A stretch of 64,000 nucleotides of DNA from Bacillus sp. N1-1 (GTDB taxonomy: Bacteria > Bacillota > Bacilli > Bacillales > Guptibacillaceae). Position numbers and translations under genes: made by a program. Of this stretch, positions 10,010 to 17,134 are shown one piece after another. The stretch's first letter is position 1. The number at the start of each line of letters is the position of its first letter. The stretch is from the NCBI RefSeq assembly GCF_009818105.1, contig NZ_CP046564.1:2232001-2296000 (forward strand), written 5' to 3'. The notes under the pieces are model-generated. The model worked only from the letters and a program-made list of their open reading frames with translations. It searched no databases and was not told the DNA's origin.

Positions 10010-10831
10010 TTGGTTATTGAAAAAGCTTATTTCACCATTCATGAAGGTCTTGAATCGAAATTTGAAGCGACATTTAAAGAAGCTGTACTTTACATTGCAG
10101 AAACAAAAGGATACATGAATTATCGCTTGTTGAAATCAGTTGAAACAGAGCGTAAATACGTCATTCTCATTGAGTGGGAGACACTTGCCTCACACACTGA
10201 AGGCTTTATGTCATCCGATCGATTTGATAAATTTACGTCTTTAGTGGATCCATTCCTTGAAAATGTAGAGATGGAGCATCTTGCACCCCTTCACTCAGAT
10301 CAAAAAACCCACATCTTTGTGGGTTTTTTAGATGCAAAAAACTATACATTCGATTTAAAAAAGGGTATGGTAGGATATAGTTATATTCCTATAAGAAAGG
10401 TTGGTTTTGGAATGCCTTCATCTATCCCTAGACCACTAGTTCGGTTAAATCAATCGTTTATTTTTATATTTGCTACAGGTTTTGTATTCTTTTCAAATTG
10501 GCTTTTTCTCATGATCCCACTCATTGCTGGATTGATGGGCTTGATACTACATTTTAATCCAGTGCTTAAAGTGGGAAAACGATTTTTAAAAAAACCACTG
10601 AATCAATATATTCCTGAGGATGCCGAGCAACAAAATTTCAATCAAAAAATAGCAGTATCGCTTCTTACAATTTCTTTTATAGCTCACATGTTTTCCATTG
10701 AATGGTTAGCTATCACAGCTGCAGTCCTAGTAGCCTTAGCTTCGTTTATCGCTATTCTAGGGTTCTGTATTGGTTGTTTTGTTCGTTTTCAATGGAAGCA
10801 GTATCAATATAAACGGTCACAGCACTCTTAA
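10010..10831 (+). CDS. Fused reading frame: ABM-fold monooxygenase plus DUF4395 membrane domain
   Basis: One open frame of 273 codons holds two unrelated parts. Residues 1-95 resemble antibiotic-biosynthesis-monooxygenase (ABM) ferredoxin-like proteins, which include small haem- or quinone-acting oxygenases. From the methionine at 10411 (residue 134) onward, PRPLVRLNQ and four hydrophobic segments match a DUF4395 membrane protein, whose members usually begin with just such a segment. The 40 residues between have no domain character and are translated from a perfect terminator hairpin (10302-10329). A C-to-T change at 10301 would give a TAA stop and a 97-residue ABM protein. The original state was probably two genes; whether the product is really fused cannot be told. 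TTG start at 10010 after GAGGGAG. Confidence 0.7.
   Translation: MVIEKAYFTIHEGLESKFEATFKEAVLYIAETKGYMNYRLLKSVETERKYVILIEWETLASHTEGFMSSDRFDKFTSLVDPFLENVEMEHLAPLHSDQKTHIFVGFLDAKNYTFDLKKGMVGYSYIPIRKVGFGMPSSIPRPLVRLNQSFIFIFATGFVFFSNWLFLMIPLIAGLMGLILHFNPVLKVGKRFLKKPLNQYIPEDAEQQNFNQKIAVSLLTISFIAHMFSIEWLAITAAVLVALASFIAILGFCIGCFVRFQWKQYQYKRSQHS
10302..10329 (+). terminator. Terminator-like hairpin inside the ABM/DUF4395 frame
   Basis: AAAAAACCCACA / TGTGGGTTTTTT gives a perfect 12-bp stem with a 4-nt loop whose right arm ends in six Ts. It is translated in frame as part of the upstream gene, which is unusual for an intrinsic terminator. Confidence 0.7.
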
Positions 10832-10857
10832 AAGGCAGCTTGGCTGTCTTTTTTTTA
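10832..10857 (+). terminator. Intrinsic terminator after the ABM/DUF4395 frame
   Basis: AAGGCAGC / GCTGTCTT (one G-U pair), 3-nt loop, then eight Ts. Confidence 0.82.
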
Positions 10858-10933
10858 ACTGAAAAACCTGAAAAGTTAATTTCTGATATACTTAAGAAAG
10901 AGAGAAGATGAAGATTAGAAAGGATAGGTTTGG

Positions 10934-12244
10934 ATGAGAGAGAATATTTATGACTTAATCGGTGTAGGAATTGGACCATTTAATTTAGGATTAGCTGCAT
11001 TGTTGGATCCAATAAATGAAGTGGATGCCTTATTTTTTGATCAGAAACATGAATTTGATTGGCATCCAGGTATGTTAATTGAAGGAACCAGATTACAGGT
11101 ACCTTTCATGGCGGATTTGGTCACAATGGCGGACCCAACAAATCCATATAGTTATTTAAATTATTTGAAACACCAAAACCGCTTATATAACTTTTATTTC
11201 TTGCAACGACTTGAAATGCCTCGAAATGAATATAACCACTATTGCCAATGGGCAGCAGGTCAGTTGGAAAGCTGCCGGTTTGGGACAAAAGTAACGAGCA
11301 TTGTACCTGTAGGAGATCCAGTTGAACATTATGAAGTGGTTGTTGAAAACCTTGAATCGCGAGAAGTGAATACGTACTACGCTAAAAATATGATACTCGG
11401 TGTTGGAACCGTGCCTTCTTTACCTTCATCACTTCAGGGTATGAATGAAGAAGATGTATTTCATTCATCAACATTCCTTCAGCATACTAATCGCTGTCAT
11501 GAGGCAAAAAGCATCACTGTTATTGGGTCAGGGCAGAGTTCTGCAGAAATTTTCAGGGAACTTTTGAAAGATCGAAAAGAGCATGGATATTCACTACATT
11601 GGATGACACGCTCACAAGGGTTTTTCCCAATGGAGGAAACCAGGTTAAGTCTTGAGCATTTTTCACCCGAGTATGTCGATTATTTCTATGACCTACCTCA
11701 GGATCAAAAAGATGACATTTTTAGCGGTCAACAACTTCTCTACAAAGGGATTAGTCCTCATACAATTACTGACATATATAACCTGTTATATGAACAGTCT
11801 GTAGGTGGCGAAAAGATGGATGTCACATTAATGCCGTTAACTGAAGTAAACGGGATCAAAGAAAAAGAAGACGGTACTGGTTATGAATTAGAATGTCGTC
11901 AGTGGCAGAAAAATGAAAAGTTTCTTATTGAAAGTGAAGTTGTTGTTGCGGGCACTGGATATCGTCCTTTAATTCCTCACTGCCTTGAAGATCTTAAGCA
12001 TCTAATTGAGTGGGATGAAAAGGGACGCTACCATGTAACTAAGGATTACCGTCTTCAATTAAAGAAAGAAGCGAATTCGAACATCTTTGTACACAGCGGC
12101 ATGCAACATACGCACGGAGTAGGATCAACAAATTTAGGACTTGCAGTTAATCGAAATAAAATCATTATTAATGAGCTTTTAGGAAAAGAGTTTTATCCGA
12201 TTCTTGAAGGAAATATTTTTCAACAATTTGAAGTGAAAGAGTAG
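10934..12244 (+). CDS. L-lysine/L-ornithine N-hydroxylase (IucD/SidA-type flavin monooxygenase)
   Basis: A 436-residue FAD- and NADPH-dependent monooxygenase of the siderophore amine-hydroxylase family. It shows the FAD motif GVGIGPFNLGLA at residues 10-21, the substrate-side signature HPGMLIEG...QVPFMADLVT near 50-70, the NADPH motif VIGSGQSSAE near 200, and the C-terminal ATGY-like segment (AGTGYRP) near 345. Relatives hydroxylate the side-chain nitrogen of lysine or ornithine as the first step to hydroxamate siderophores. No synthetase, acyltransferase or iron transporter gene is adjacent, so it is an orphan here, next to nos. Clear AAAGGA site 9 nt before the ATG. Confidence 0.9.
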   Translation: MRENIYDLIGVGIGPFNLGLAALLDPINEVDALFFDQKHEFDWHPGMLIEGTRLQVPFMADLVTMADPTNPYSYLNYLKHQNRLYNFYFLQRLEMPRNEYNHYCQWAAGQLESCRFGTKVTSIVPVGDPVEHYEVVVENLESREVNTYYAKNMILGVGTVPSLPSSLQGMNEEDVFHSSTFLQHTNRCHEAKSITVIGSGQSSAEIFRELLKDRKEHGYSLHWMTRSQGFFPMEETRLSLEHFSPEYVDYFYDLPQDQKDDIFSGQQLLYKGISPHTITDIYNLLYEQSVGGEKMDVTLMPLTEVNGIKEKEDGTGYELECRQWQKNEKFLIESEVVVAGTGYRPLIPHCLEDLKHLIEWDEKGRYHVTKDYRLQLKKEANSNIFVHSGMQHTHGVGSTNLGLAVNRNKIIINELLGKEFYPILEGNIFQQFEVKE

Positions 12245-12259
12245 TTAAACTTTCTATTT

Positions 12260-12466
12260 ATGGGTGTAATGATAGCGTTTGAACCTGGAATTGAAACGGG
12301 AAACCGTTATGAAAACCTCCCAATAACACCAGAGAATGGTGATCCTTTTACGTGGGAGGAAGATACCATCACACTTTTAAATCAAGAGTTAAAACGAAGT
12401 GATGATATGGTAATGAAATTGGTTCAAGAATTAGAAGAACTTAAAAATCAAGTTGATAATCATTAG
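12260..12466 (+). CDS. Small hypothetical protein with C-terminal coiled coil
   Basis: A 68-residue acidic protein that I do not recognise. Residues 40-66 (NQELKRSDDMVMKLVQELEELKNQV) have heptad-like hydrophobic spacing typical of a short coiled coil; the N-terminal half is Pro/Gly/Glu-rich. It begins 15 nt after the N-hydroxylase and ends just before a terminator, so it is probably the last gene of that transcript. The ribosome binding site is weak, and the ATG at 12269 is an alternative start. Confidence 0.6.
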   Translation: MGVMIAFEPGIETGNRYENLPITPENGDPFTWEEDTITLLNQELKRSDDMVMKLVQELEELKNQVDNH

Positions 12467-12470
12467 AACT

Positions 12471-12503
12471 AAAACCAGCCTGGCAGTGAAGGGCTGGTTT
12501 TTG
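12471..12503 (+). terminator. Intrinsic terminator after the N-hydroxylase operon
   Basis: AAAACCAGCC / GGCTGGTTTT stem with an 11-nt loop, followed by Ts. Confidence 0.85.
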
Positions 12504-12551
12504 TATGAAATTCAGAATTAATCAGAAACTAAAGACAAAGGGGTGAAAAAT

Positions 12552-12743
12552 ATGGAGAAAAACGCTAGAGGATATGTTCAGGAGAGTTCTCAAGCTCTAG
12601 AAGAAGCAAGTCGTTGTTTACAACAAGCTTTATCAACAGTAGAGAAGGGTCAGAATCGAGATCGAATACAGCAATCATTAGACGGACTAACAGCTGTTCA
12701 ATCTCATTGTAGTGAAACGGCAAATGTACTTTCACAACAATAA
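12552..12743 (+). CDS. Small hypothetical alpha-helical protein
   Basis: A 63-residue hydrophilic protein with two cysteines (SRCLQQ and SHCSET). The composition, rich in Glu, Gln, Ala and Ser, predicts two helices forming a hairpin. The frame starts at a GTG (12543), but that codon is part of the AAAGGGG ribosome binding site, so the ATG at 12552 is preferred. I do not recognise the family. It lies between terminators in a group of tiny genes. Confidence 0.65.
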   Translation: MEKNARGYVQESSQALEEASRCLQQALSTVEKGQNRDRIQQSLDGLTAVQSHCSETANVLSQQ

Positions 12744-12834
12744 ATTTTTTTTTGAATAAATTTGAAGAATGTAGTTTTAGAAGAAATAAAATCGGAAATG
12801 GTGGACTAACGTTACACATAAGGAGGGATAAATC

Positions 12835-12969
12835 ATGAGTCTTTTGTTTGGCAAAGGCATGCAGGCATTCGAACAAGATGCAAAAGCAGAGAGAGAAAAA
12901 GTACAAACTTCTCCAATTGCACACTCGAATAAAAAATCTAGATTAAAACAGAAACCGACTAAATTCTAG
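12835..12969 (+). CDS. Very small basic hypothetical protein (44 aa)
   Basis: An ATG with a near-ideal AAGGAGGG ribosome binding site (12821-12828, 6-nt spacing) opens a 44-codon frame and ends at a TAG directly followed by a terminator. The product starts MSLLFGKGMQAFEQ, has a charged middle and a Lys/Arg-rich tail (KKSRLKQKPTKF); it has no signal peptide or membrane segment. No family recognised. The signals on both sides make it a credible gene despite its size. Confidence 0.7.
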   Translation: MSLLFGKGMQAFEQDAKAEREKVQTSPIAHSNKKSRLKQKPTKF

Positions 12970-12993
12970 CCATCCTTTTGGATGGTTTTTTTA
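12969..12993 (+). terminator. Intrinsic terminator after the 44-aa gene
   Basis: CCATCC / GGATGG with a TTTT loop, followed by seven Ts. It starts at the stop codon of the small gene. Confidence 0.85.
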
Positions 12994-13140
12994 TTGATTA
13001 TTGCTTTTCCCCTTGAATGAAATAAAATAATTATTATTCAAACGAATCATACATGATTTAAAACTGTAAAAAATGATTAGATTATGATAAGAATGGGAAA
13101 TGTCCTCTTGTGAGTATCAGAATAATGGAGGAGATTTCAA

Positions 13141-13968
13141 ATGGTTAAACAATGGACAACTACAACATTGCATAATGACGTAGAAATGCCAACGCTTGGT
13201 CTTGGTGTTTGGAAAATGGAGAATAACGATGAAGTAAAAACAGCGGTCAATGCCGCAATTGATGCAGGTTATAAAGCGATTGATACTGCTGCTGCATACA
13301 AAAATGAAGAAGGTGTTGGTGCTGCTATTAAAGAAAGCAGTACACCACGTGAAGAACTTTTCATTACATCAAAAGTATGGAATGATGATCAGGGCTATGA
13401 TTCAACCCTTAAAGCATTTGAAGACACGGTTTCAAAGCTTGGAATTGATACGTTAGATCTTTATTTAATTCATTGGCCTGTAGAGGGCAAATATAAAGAA
13501 ACGTGGAAAGCGATGGAGAAACTCTACAAAGATGGTCGAATTTGTGCCATTGGTGTCAGCAATTTCCACCCCAATCACCTTGAAGATTTAATGAAAGATG
13601 CAGAAATTAAGCCGATGGTAAACCAGGTAGAATTTCATCCACTTCTAAATCAAAAAGAGCTTCGCGAGTATTGCAAACAGCATTCTATTCAACTAGAAGC
13701 ATGGTCGCCGCTTGCTCAGGGAAAACTATTGGATCATGAAGTTGTGAAAGAAATTGCAGAACAGCACGGTAAATCTACTGCTCAAGTGATCATTCGCTGG
13801 GATCTTGAACATGAAGTAGTGACAATTCCTAAGTCGTCAAATCCCGACCGTATTAAACAAAACTTTGATGTTTTTGATTTTGAATTAACACAAGATAATA
13901 TTCGCGCGCTTGATGAGTTAAACCAGAATGAACGAATGGGTCCTGATCCAGACAACTTTGATTTTTAA
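13141..13968 (+). CDS. Aldo/keto reductase
   Basis: A 275-residue NADPH-dependent (alpha/beta)8-barrel reductase. Visible hallmarks are GLGVWKM at residue 20, the DTAAAYKNEEGVG segment with the catalytic tyrosine near 53, SKVW with the lysine near 79, LIHWP with the histidine near 112, and the C-terminal IPKSSNPDRIKQNF cofactor-binding stretch. Relatives in Bacillus (YtbE/YvgN type) reduce glyoxal, methylglyoxal and other aldehydes. The ATG follows GGAGGAG with good spacing. It is flanked by terminators on both sides and is monocistronic. Confidence 0.93.
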   Translation: MVKQWTTTTLHNDVEMPTLGLGVWKMENNDEVKTAVNAAIDAGYKAIDTAAAYKNEEGVGAAIKESSTPREELFITSKVWNDDQGYDSTLKAFEDTVSKLGIDTLDLYLIHWPVEGKYKETWKAMEKLYKDGRICAIGVSNFHPNHLEDLMKDAEIKPMVNQVEFHPLLNQKELREYCKQHSIQLEAWSPLAQGKLLDHEVVKEIAEQHGKSTAQVIIRWDLEHEVVTIPKSSNPDRIKQNFDVFDFELTQDNIRALDELNQNERMGPDPDNFDF

Positions 13969-13973
13969 GACGA

Positions 13974-13996
13974 AGCCGGCCATGTGCCGGTTTTTT
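13974..13996 (+). terminator. Intrinsic terminator after aldo/keto reductase
   Basis: CCGGC / GCCGG core stem with flanking A-T pairs, CATGT loop, then six Ts. Confidence 0.82.
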
Positions 13997-14049
13997 GTAT
14001 GCAACCATTCCTTATTTGTTACGTCTGTATTGTGAAGGGAGAGAATAAA

Positions 14050-14595
14050 ATGAGGAAATGGCTATATGGTTCTGTACTACTTGTATTGATCGTAACTTTT
14101 TTCTCAGGTGTGTGGTATACGATGATTCGAGGATCGAGTTTAGAAGCGGTGAATTCTGAAGCACCTATCGCTAAGACTCAGGCAGATCGTGAGTACTATG
14201 AATTTGGTGAACCATACGTCGAAGAAGATATGGATGGGGAGGAGCTTTTTCGATTAGAAGTTAATGTGTTGGATCAATTGCCTGAAGAAGCCAAGTTAAA
14301 AGAATTAGATAAAACACAAGAGTACATTGGATTTGAACTTTATGCGAAAAACGATCAAGAAGCTGGTCTCGATTTCAAGCCTTATTATTCAAAACTAAAA
14401 GTAAATGGTTCGCAAGTAGAACCTGCCGACTTTGTAATAATTGAACAAGACGGTTGGAACAAATTCATGATGAAAAGCAAAGGTTCATTTCGGCTTGTGC
14501 TCATTTATCCTGTCGATCGAGATGCAAAGGAAATGACGCTTGTGATTTCCCCTGAATTCTACTATAAGGATATCTTGTATAAATGGATGAGGTAG
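14050..14595 (+). CDS. Membrane-anchored hypothetical protein
   Basis: A 181-residue protein with an N-terminal signal anchor (MRKWLYGSVLLVLIVTFFSG) and an extracytoplasmic domain of about 150 residues, acidic and without cysteines. The second half looks like an all-beta domain, but I recognise no family. The frame is open from 13984, but that ATG lies in the preceding terminator region; AGGGAGAG 9 nt upstream supports the ATG at 14050. The next gene (pirin) has its own promoter 14 nt downstream, so they are separate transcription units. Confidence 0.75.
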   Translation: MRKWLYGSVLLVLIVTFFSGVWYTMIRGSSLEAVNSEAPIAKTQADREYYEFGEPYVEEDMDGEELFRLEVNVLDQLPEEAKLKELDKTQEYIGFELYAKNDQEAGLDFKPYYSKLKVNGSQVEPADFVIIEQDGWNKFMMKSKGSFRLVLIYPVDRDAKEMTLVISPEFYYKDILYKWMR

Positions 14596-14609
14596 CATTT
14601 TCATTAAAT

Positions 14610-14638
14610 TTGACAATGTTACAGAAAGGAGATAAAAT
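14610..14638 (+). promoter_or_regulatory. Sigma-A promoter of the pirin gene
   Basis: TTGACA at 14610-14615 and TAAAAT at 14633-14638 with exactly 17 bp between them. The predicted start (about 14645) falls inside the adjacent palindromic operator. Confidence 0.8.
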
Positions 14639-14656
14639 TATCTCGAATTCGAGATA
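14639..14656 (+). promoter_or_regulatory. MhqR-type operator (perfect 18-bp palindrome)
   Basis: TATCTCGAATTCGAGATA is a perfect 9-9 inverted repeat covering the predicted transcription start. It matches, to my recollection, the B. subtilis consensus for the MarR-family repressor MhqR, which controls the quinone/catechol-responsive dioxygenase and azoreductase genes. This suggests induction of the pirin gene by quinones. The mhqR gene itself is not in the window. Confidence 0.75.
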
Positions 14657-14678
14657 TTCAAAAGGAGAGATGAGTCAA

Positions 14679-15425
14679 TTGCGTATACAACGTTTTCGTG
14701 TAAATCAGCAGGGCGTAGGAGAATTTGATGGTGGTAAAATTACAGAACAAAAGCCAATTGGCTTTCCAGGGGAAGGATCAGAGGTAAAACGAGTTGGTCC
14801 TTTATTTTATTGGGCATGGGCTAAAGCAGAGCATGAAGGGTATATCCCTCTCCATCCACATCAAGGTTTTGAAATCATTACGTATGTTATTAGTGGCAAA
14901 GCAGAGCACGGAGACTCACTAGGAACTAGAAGCGTCGTGGGAGCCGGTGGCCTTCAAGTGATGCAAACAGGATCGGGTGTTTCTCATGAGGAAGGGTTCG
15001 TAGGTCCAGATATGCAAGGGTTTCAAATTTGGTTTGAGCCTCATTTACGAGAAGCGCTGCGACGCAAACCAACGTACCAACAGTTTGAACATGAAGAGTT
15101 TCAAACAATCGTTAAAGATGGAGTAAAAGTAAAAGAAATTCTAGGAGATGATTCCCCTGTTTCATTCGAAACAGATGCACTTATGTGGGATGTTTTGATA
15201 GAGGACGGAATTATGTTTCAACAATCCTTAACTAAAGGACGCTCGCTCACTGTTCTTGTTTTAGATGGTGCTGGTGAACTAAATGAGCATGTTTATGAAG
15301 TGAAAGATTTTTTTGTTATTGATGGGGAAGAAAGTGTTGAAATGATCGTTCGAGCTAAAGAAAAAACACGGCTTTTAATGATTGAGGTTCCGACATCAGT
15401 CAGTTATCCATTGCTTCGAAAATAA
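14679..15425 (+). CDS. Pirin family protein (cupin dioxygenase-like)
   Basis: A 248-residue bicupin. Metal ligands of the N-terminal cupin are visible in HPHQGFEIITYVI (His, His) and the later HGDSLG and SHEEG motifs, which supply a His and a Glu. Pirins bind Fe(II), and some have quercetin 2,3-dioxygenase activity. A longer frame from 14583 overlaps the promoter and is excluded. The ATG at 14670 is only 2 nt from GGAG (14664-14667), so the TTG at 14679 is more likely; both are possible. With a quinone-responsive operator upstream, I infer a role in handling aromatic or quinone electrophiles. Confidence 0.88.
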   Translation: MRIQRFRVNQQGVGEFDGGKITEQKPIGFPGEGSEVKRVGPLFYWAWAKAEHEGYIPLHPHQGFEIITYVISGKAEHGDSLGTRSVVGAGGLQVMQTGSGVSHEEGFVGPDMQGFQIWFEPHLREALRRKPTYQQFEHEEFQTIVKDGVKVKEILGDDSPVSFETDALMWDVLIEDGIMFQQSLTKGRSLTVLVLDGAGELNEHVYEVKDFFVIDGEESVEMIVRAKEKTRLLMIEVPTSVSYPLLRK

Positions 15426-15521
15426 TCCTATATGCTTTTTCCGATCGATTTACTGGAGATTAATTCCTCTTGTAGTGTACGATAGATAGTATACATCAAT
15501 TGGAAGGGCTGGAATCTTATT

Positions 15522-16697
15522 ATGAACCACTTGTATCATTCTTATATAAAAAATGATCGGCAGAAGAAATTACTAGAGATGGCGAATACGCTCGCAGATT
15601 CGTTTTCAGTGAGGGCGGATGAAATCGACAAAGAAGGTCGTTTTCCTTTTGAGAATTTCGAAGAATTAAAGAACTCCGGATATGTTGCCTTAACTGTTCC
15701 AGCAAAGTTTGGTGGAAAAGCGATTGATTTATATGAATTTGTTATGCTTCAAGAGCGTATTGCAACAGGAGATGCTGCTACCGCGCTCTCGATTGGTTGG
15801 CACCTTGGGCTAATGCTTGAAATGAGAGACGAGCAAACGTGGTCAGATGACGTTTTTGAACGTCTTAGTCGTCTTATTATGAAAGAAAATGCTTTGTTTA
15901 ATCGAGCCGCTTCTGAGCCTGCGACAGGAAGTCCGACCCGTGGTGGAATGCCACAAACGAAGGCAACAGAAAAAGATGGGAAATGGATTGTTAACGGACG
16001 AAAATCATTTACTTCAATGGCACCTGGACTTCAATACGCGCTCGTTTCTGCACAAATTGAAGATACAGGTGAAAAAGGCTTTTTCCTTATTGATATGAAT
16101 CTGTTAGGTGTGAAGGTTGAAGAAAAATGGGATACGATCTCGATGAGAGGGACACGGAGTGATGATCTCGTACTAGACGATGTTCTCCTACCGAAGGATG
16201 CTTTAGTGGAGGGTCCTCAATCTCCTGAGAGTAAGCTACCAAAAGCGTGGCTTCTTCACATTCCTGCATGTTATTTAGGAGTTGCAATAGCTGCTCGAAA
16301 TGAAGCGATCGCTTTTGCATCTACGTATTCTCCGAATAGCCTACCGGGGCCCATTAAAGAGGTACCTGAAGTGCAGCGGAAAATTGGCGAAATGGAACTA
16401 GAATTGATGCGAGCACGAGAAATGATGTACTCCGTTGCTTTAAGGTGGGTTTCGGAACCTGAAAAAAGGTCAGAAATGGGACCTGAATTAGCTGCTGTTA
16501 AACATGTTGCGACAAATAGTGCAGCTAATGTAGTAGATCAGGCAATGAGAATTGTTGGGGCTAGAGCGTTATTTAAAGACAATCCAATGCAACGACATTA
16601 TCGAGACGTAAGAGCAGGTTTACACAATCCACCTATGGATGACGCTGTTATTTCAATGCTTGCAGGGAATGCCATCAGTCATTATGAATCTTCCTAA
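15522..16697 (+). CDS. Acyl-CoA dehydrogenase-like flavoprotein
   Basis: A 391-residue protein with the three-domain acyl-CoA dehydrogenase fold: helical N-terminus, a beta domain with FNRAASEPATGS (the FAD-contact region, near 130) and NGRKSFTS near 160, and a helical C-terminus. It differs from true dehydrogenases at the end: where YEGT would carry the catalytic glutamate, it has RHYRDVRAGLHNPP, as in flavin monooxygenases of the DszC/HpaH-like branch and in B. subtilis YdbM-like proteins. Function is therefore uncertain: dehydrogenase using another base, or an oxygenase. It follows the pirin gene by 96 nt with no clear terminator between them. Confidence 0.8.
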   Translation: MNHLYHSYIKNDRQKKLLEMANTLADSFSVRADEIDKEGRFPFENFEELKNSGYVALTVPAKFGGKAIDLYEFVMLQERIATGDAATALSIGWHLGLMLEMRDEQTWSDDVFERLSRLIMKENALFNRAASEPATGSPTRGGMPQTKATEKDGKWIVNGRKSFTSMAPGLQYALVSAQIEDTGEKGFFLIDMNLLGVKVEEKWDTISMRGTRSDDLVLDDVLLPKDALVEGPQSPESKLPKAWLLHIPACYLGVAIAARNEAIAFASTYSPNSLPGPIKEVPEVQRKIGEMELELMRAREMMYSVALRWVSEPEKRSEMGPELAAVKHVATNSAANVVDQAMRIVGARALFKDNPMQRHYRDVRAGLHNPPMDDAVISMLAGNAISHYESS

Positions 16698-16871
16698 GGG
16701 GAGATTTTTTTTTGAGAAAAACTGAAACCATCTCCAATTAGACGTTTTTTACTATCTCACCTTTCAATATGCCAGCATTCTAGGTCATTAGATTTAAATT
16801 AGTCAGAAAAAAAGGAAAAAACCATTCGGATAGCGAAATAGATCATTAAGAAACGAAAGGAGGGGAGAAAA

Positions 16872-17018
16872 GTGAGAGAACGTCGAACCGTTTCTTTAAG
16901 TGGAAGCTTGTTGTTAACTTATCCATGGGAAATGGAGCGTAAGGAGCAAGCGTTAAAAGAACAACGTATCTATAATAGGAATAGTCAAAAAGAACAGGAG
17001 TTGAAGGAGAATAAATGA
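16872..17018 (+). CDS. Small hypothetical protein (48 aa)
   Basis: A GTG start 7 nt after the very strong GAAAGGAGGGG site opens a 48-codon frame ending TGA. The product is basic and glutamine/glutamate-rich, starting MRERRTVSLSGSLLLTYPWE and continuing as a charged helix. A hairpin with a short T run follows. I do not recognise it, but the ribosome binding site and terminator make it a likely gene. Confidence 0.65.
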   Translation: MRERRTVSLSGSLLLTYPWEMERKEQALKEQRIYNRNSQKEQELKENK

Positions 17019-17059
17019 TTTTCTTTCATGACAGTATCTTCATAAATGAATTATAGCTC

Positions 17060-17098
17060 AGAGCCGCGCGAAAGAAAGATCGCTTCGGCTCTATTTTA
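17060..17098 (+). terminator. Probable terminator after the 48-aa gene
   Basis: AGAGCCG / CGGCTCT stem around a long, partly paired loop, followed by ATTTTAATT. Weaker than the other terminators. Confidence 0.55.
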
Positions 17099-17134
17099 AT
17101 TGGGAAGGATGTATGTATTATTTTATCAAAAAAA

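Noticed and set aside
12565..12924. 119-codon minus-strand frame across the tiny-gene cluster
   Set aside because: It runs through a terminator and two good plus-strand ribosome binding sites; the product has no features of a real protein.
13075..13100. Sigma-B promoter before the aldo/keto reductase
   Set aside because: GGGAAA at 13095 with GATTAG 14 nt upstream is suggestive, but the -35 matches the GTTTAA consensus at only four of six positions; too weak to call.
16685..16740. Terminator after the acyl-CoA-dehydrogenase-like gene
   Set aside because: GGAGAT and ATCTCC are complementary, but the T run lies inside the loop, not after the stem.
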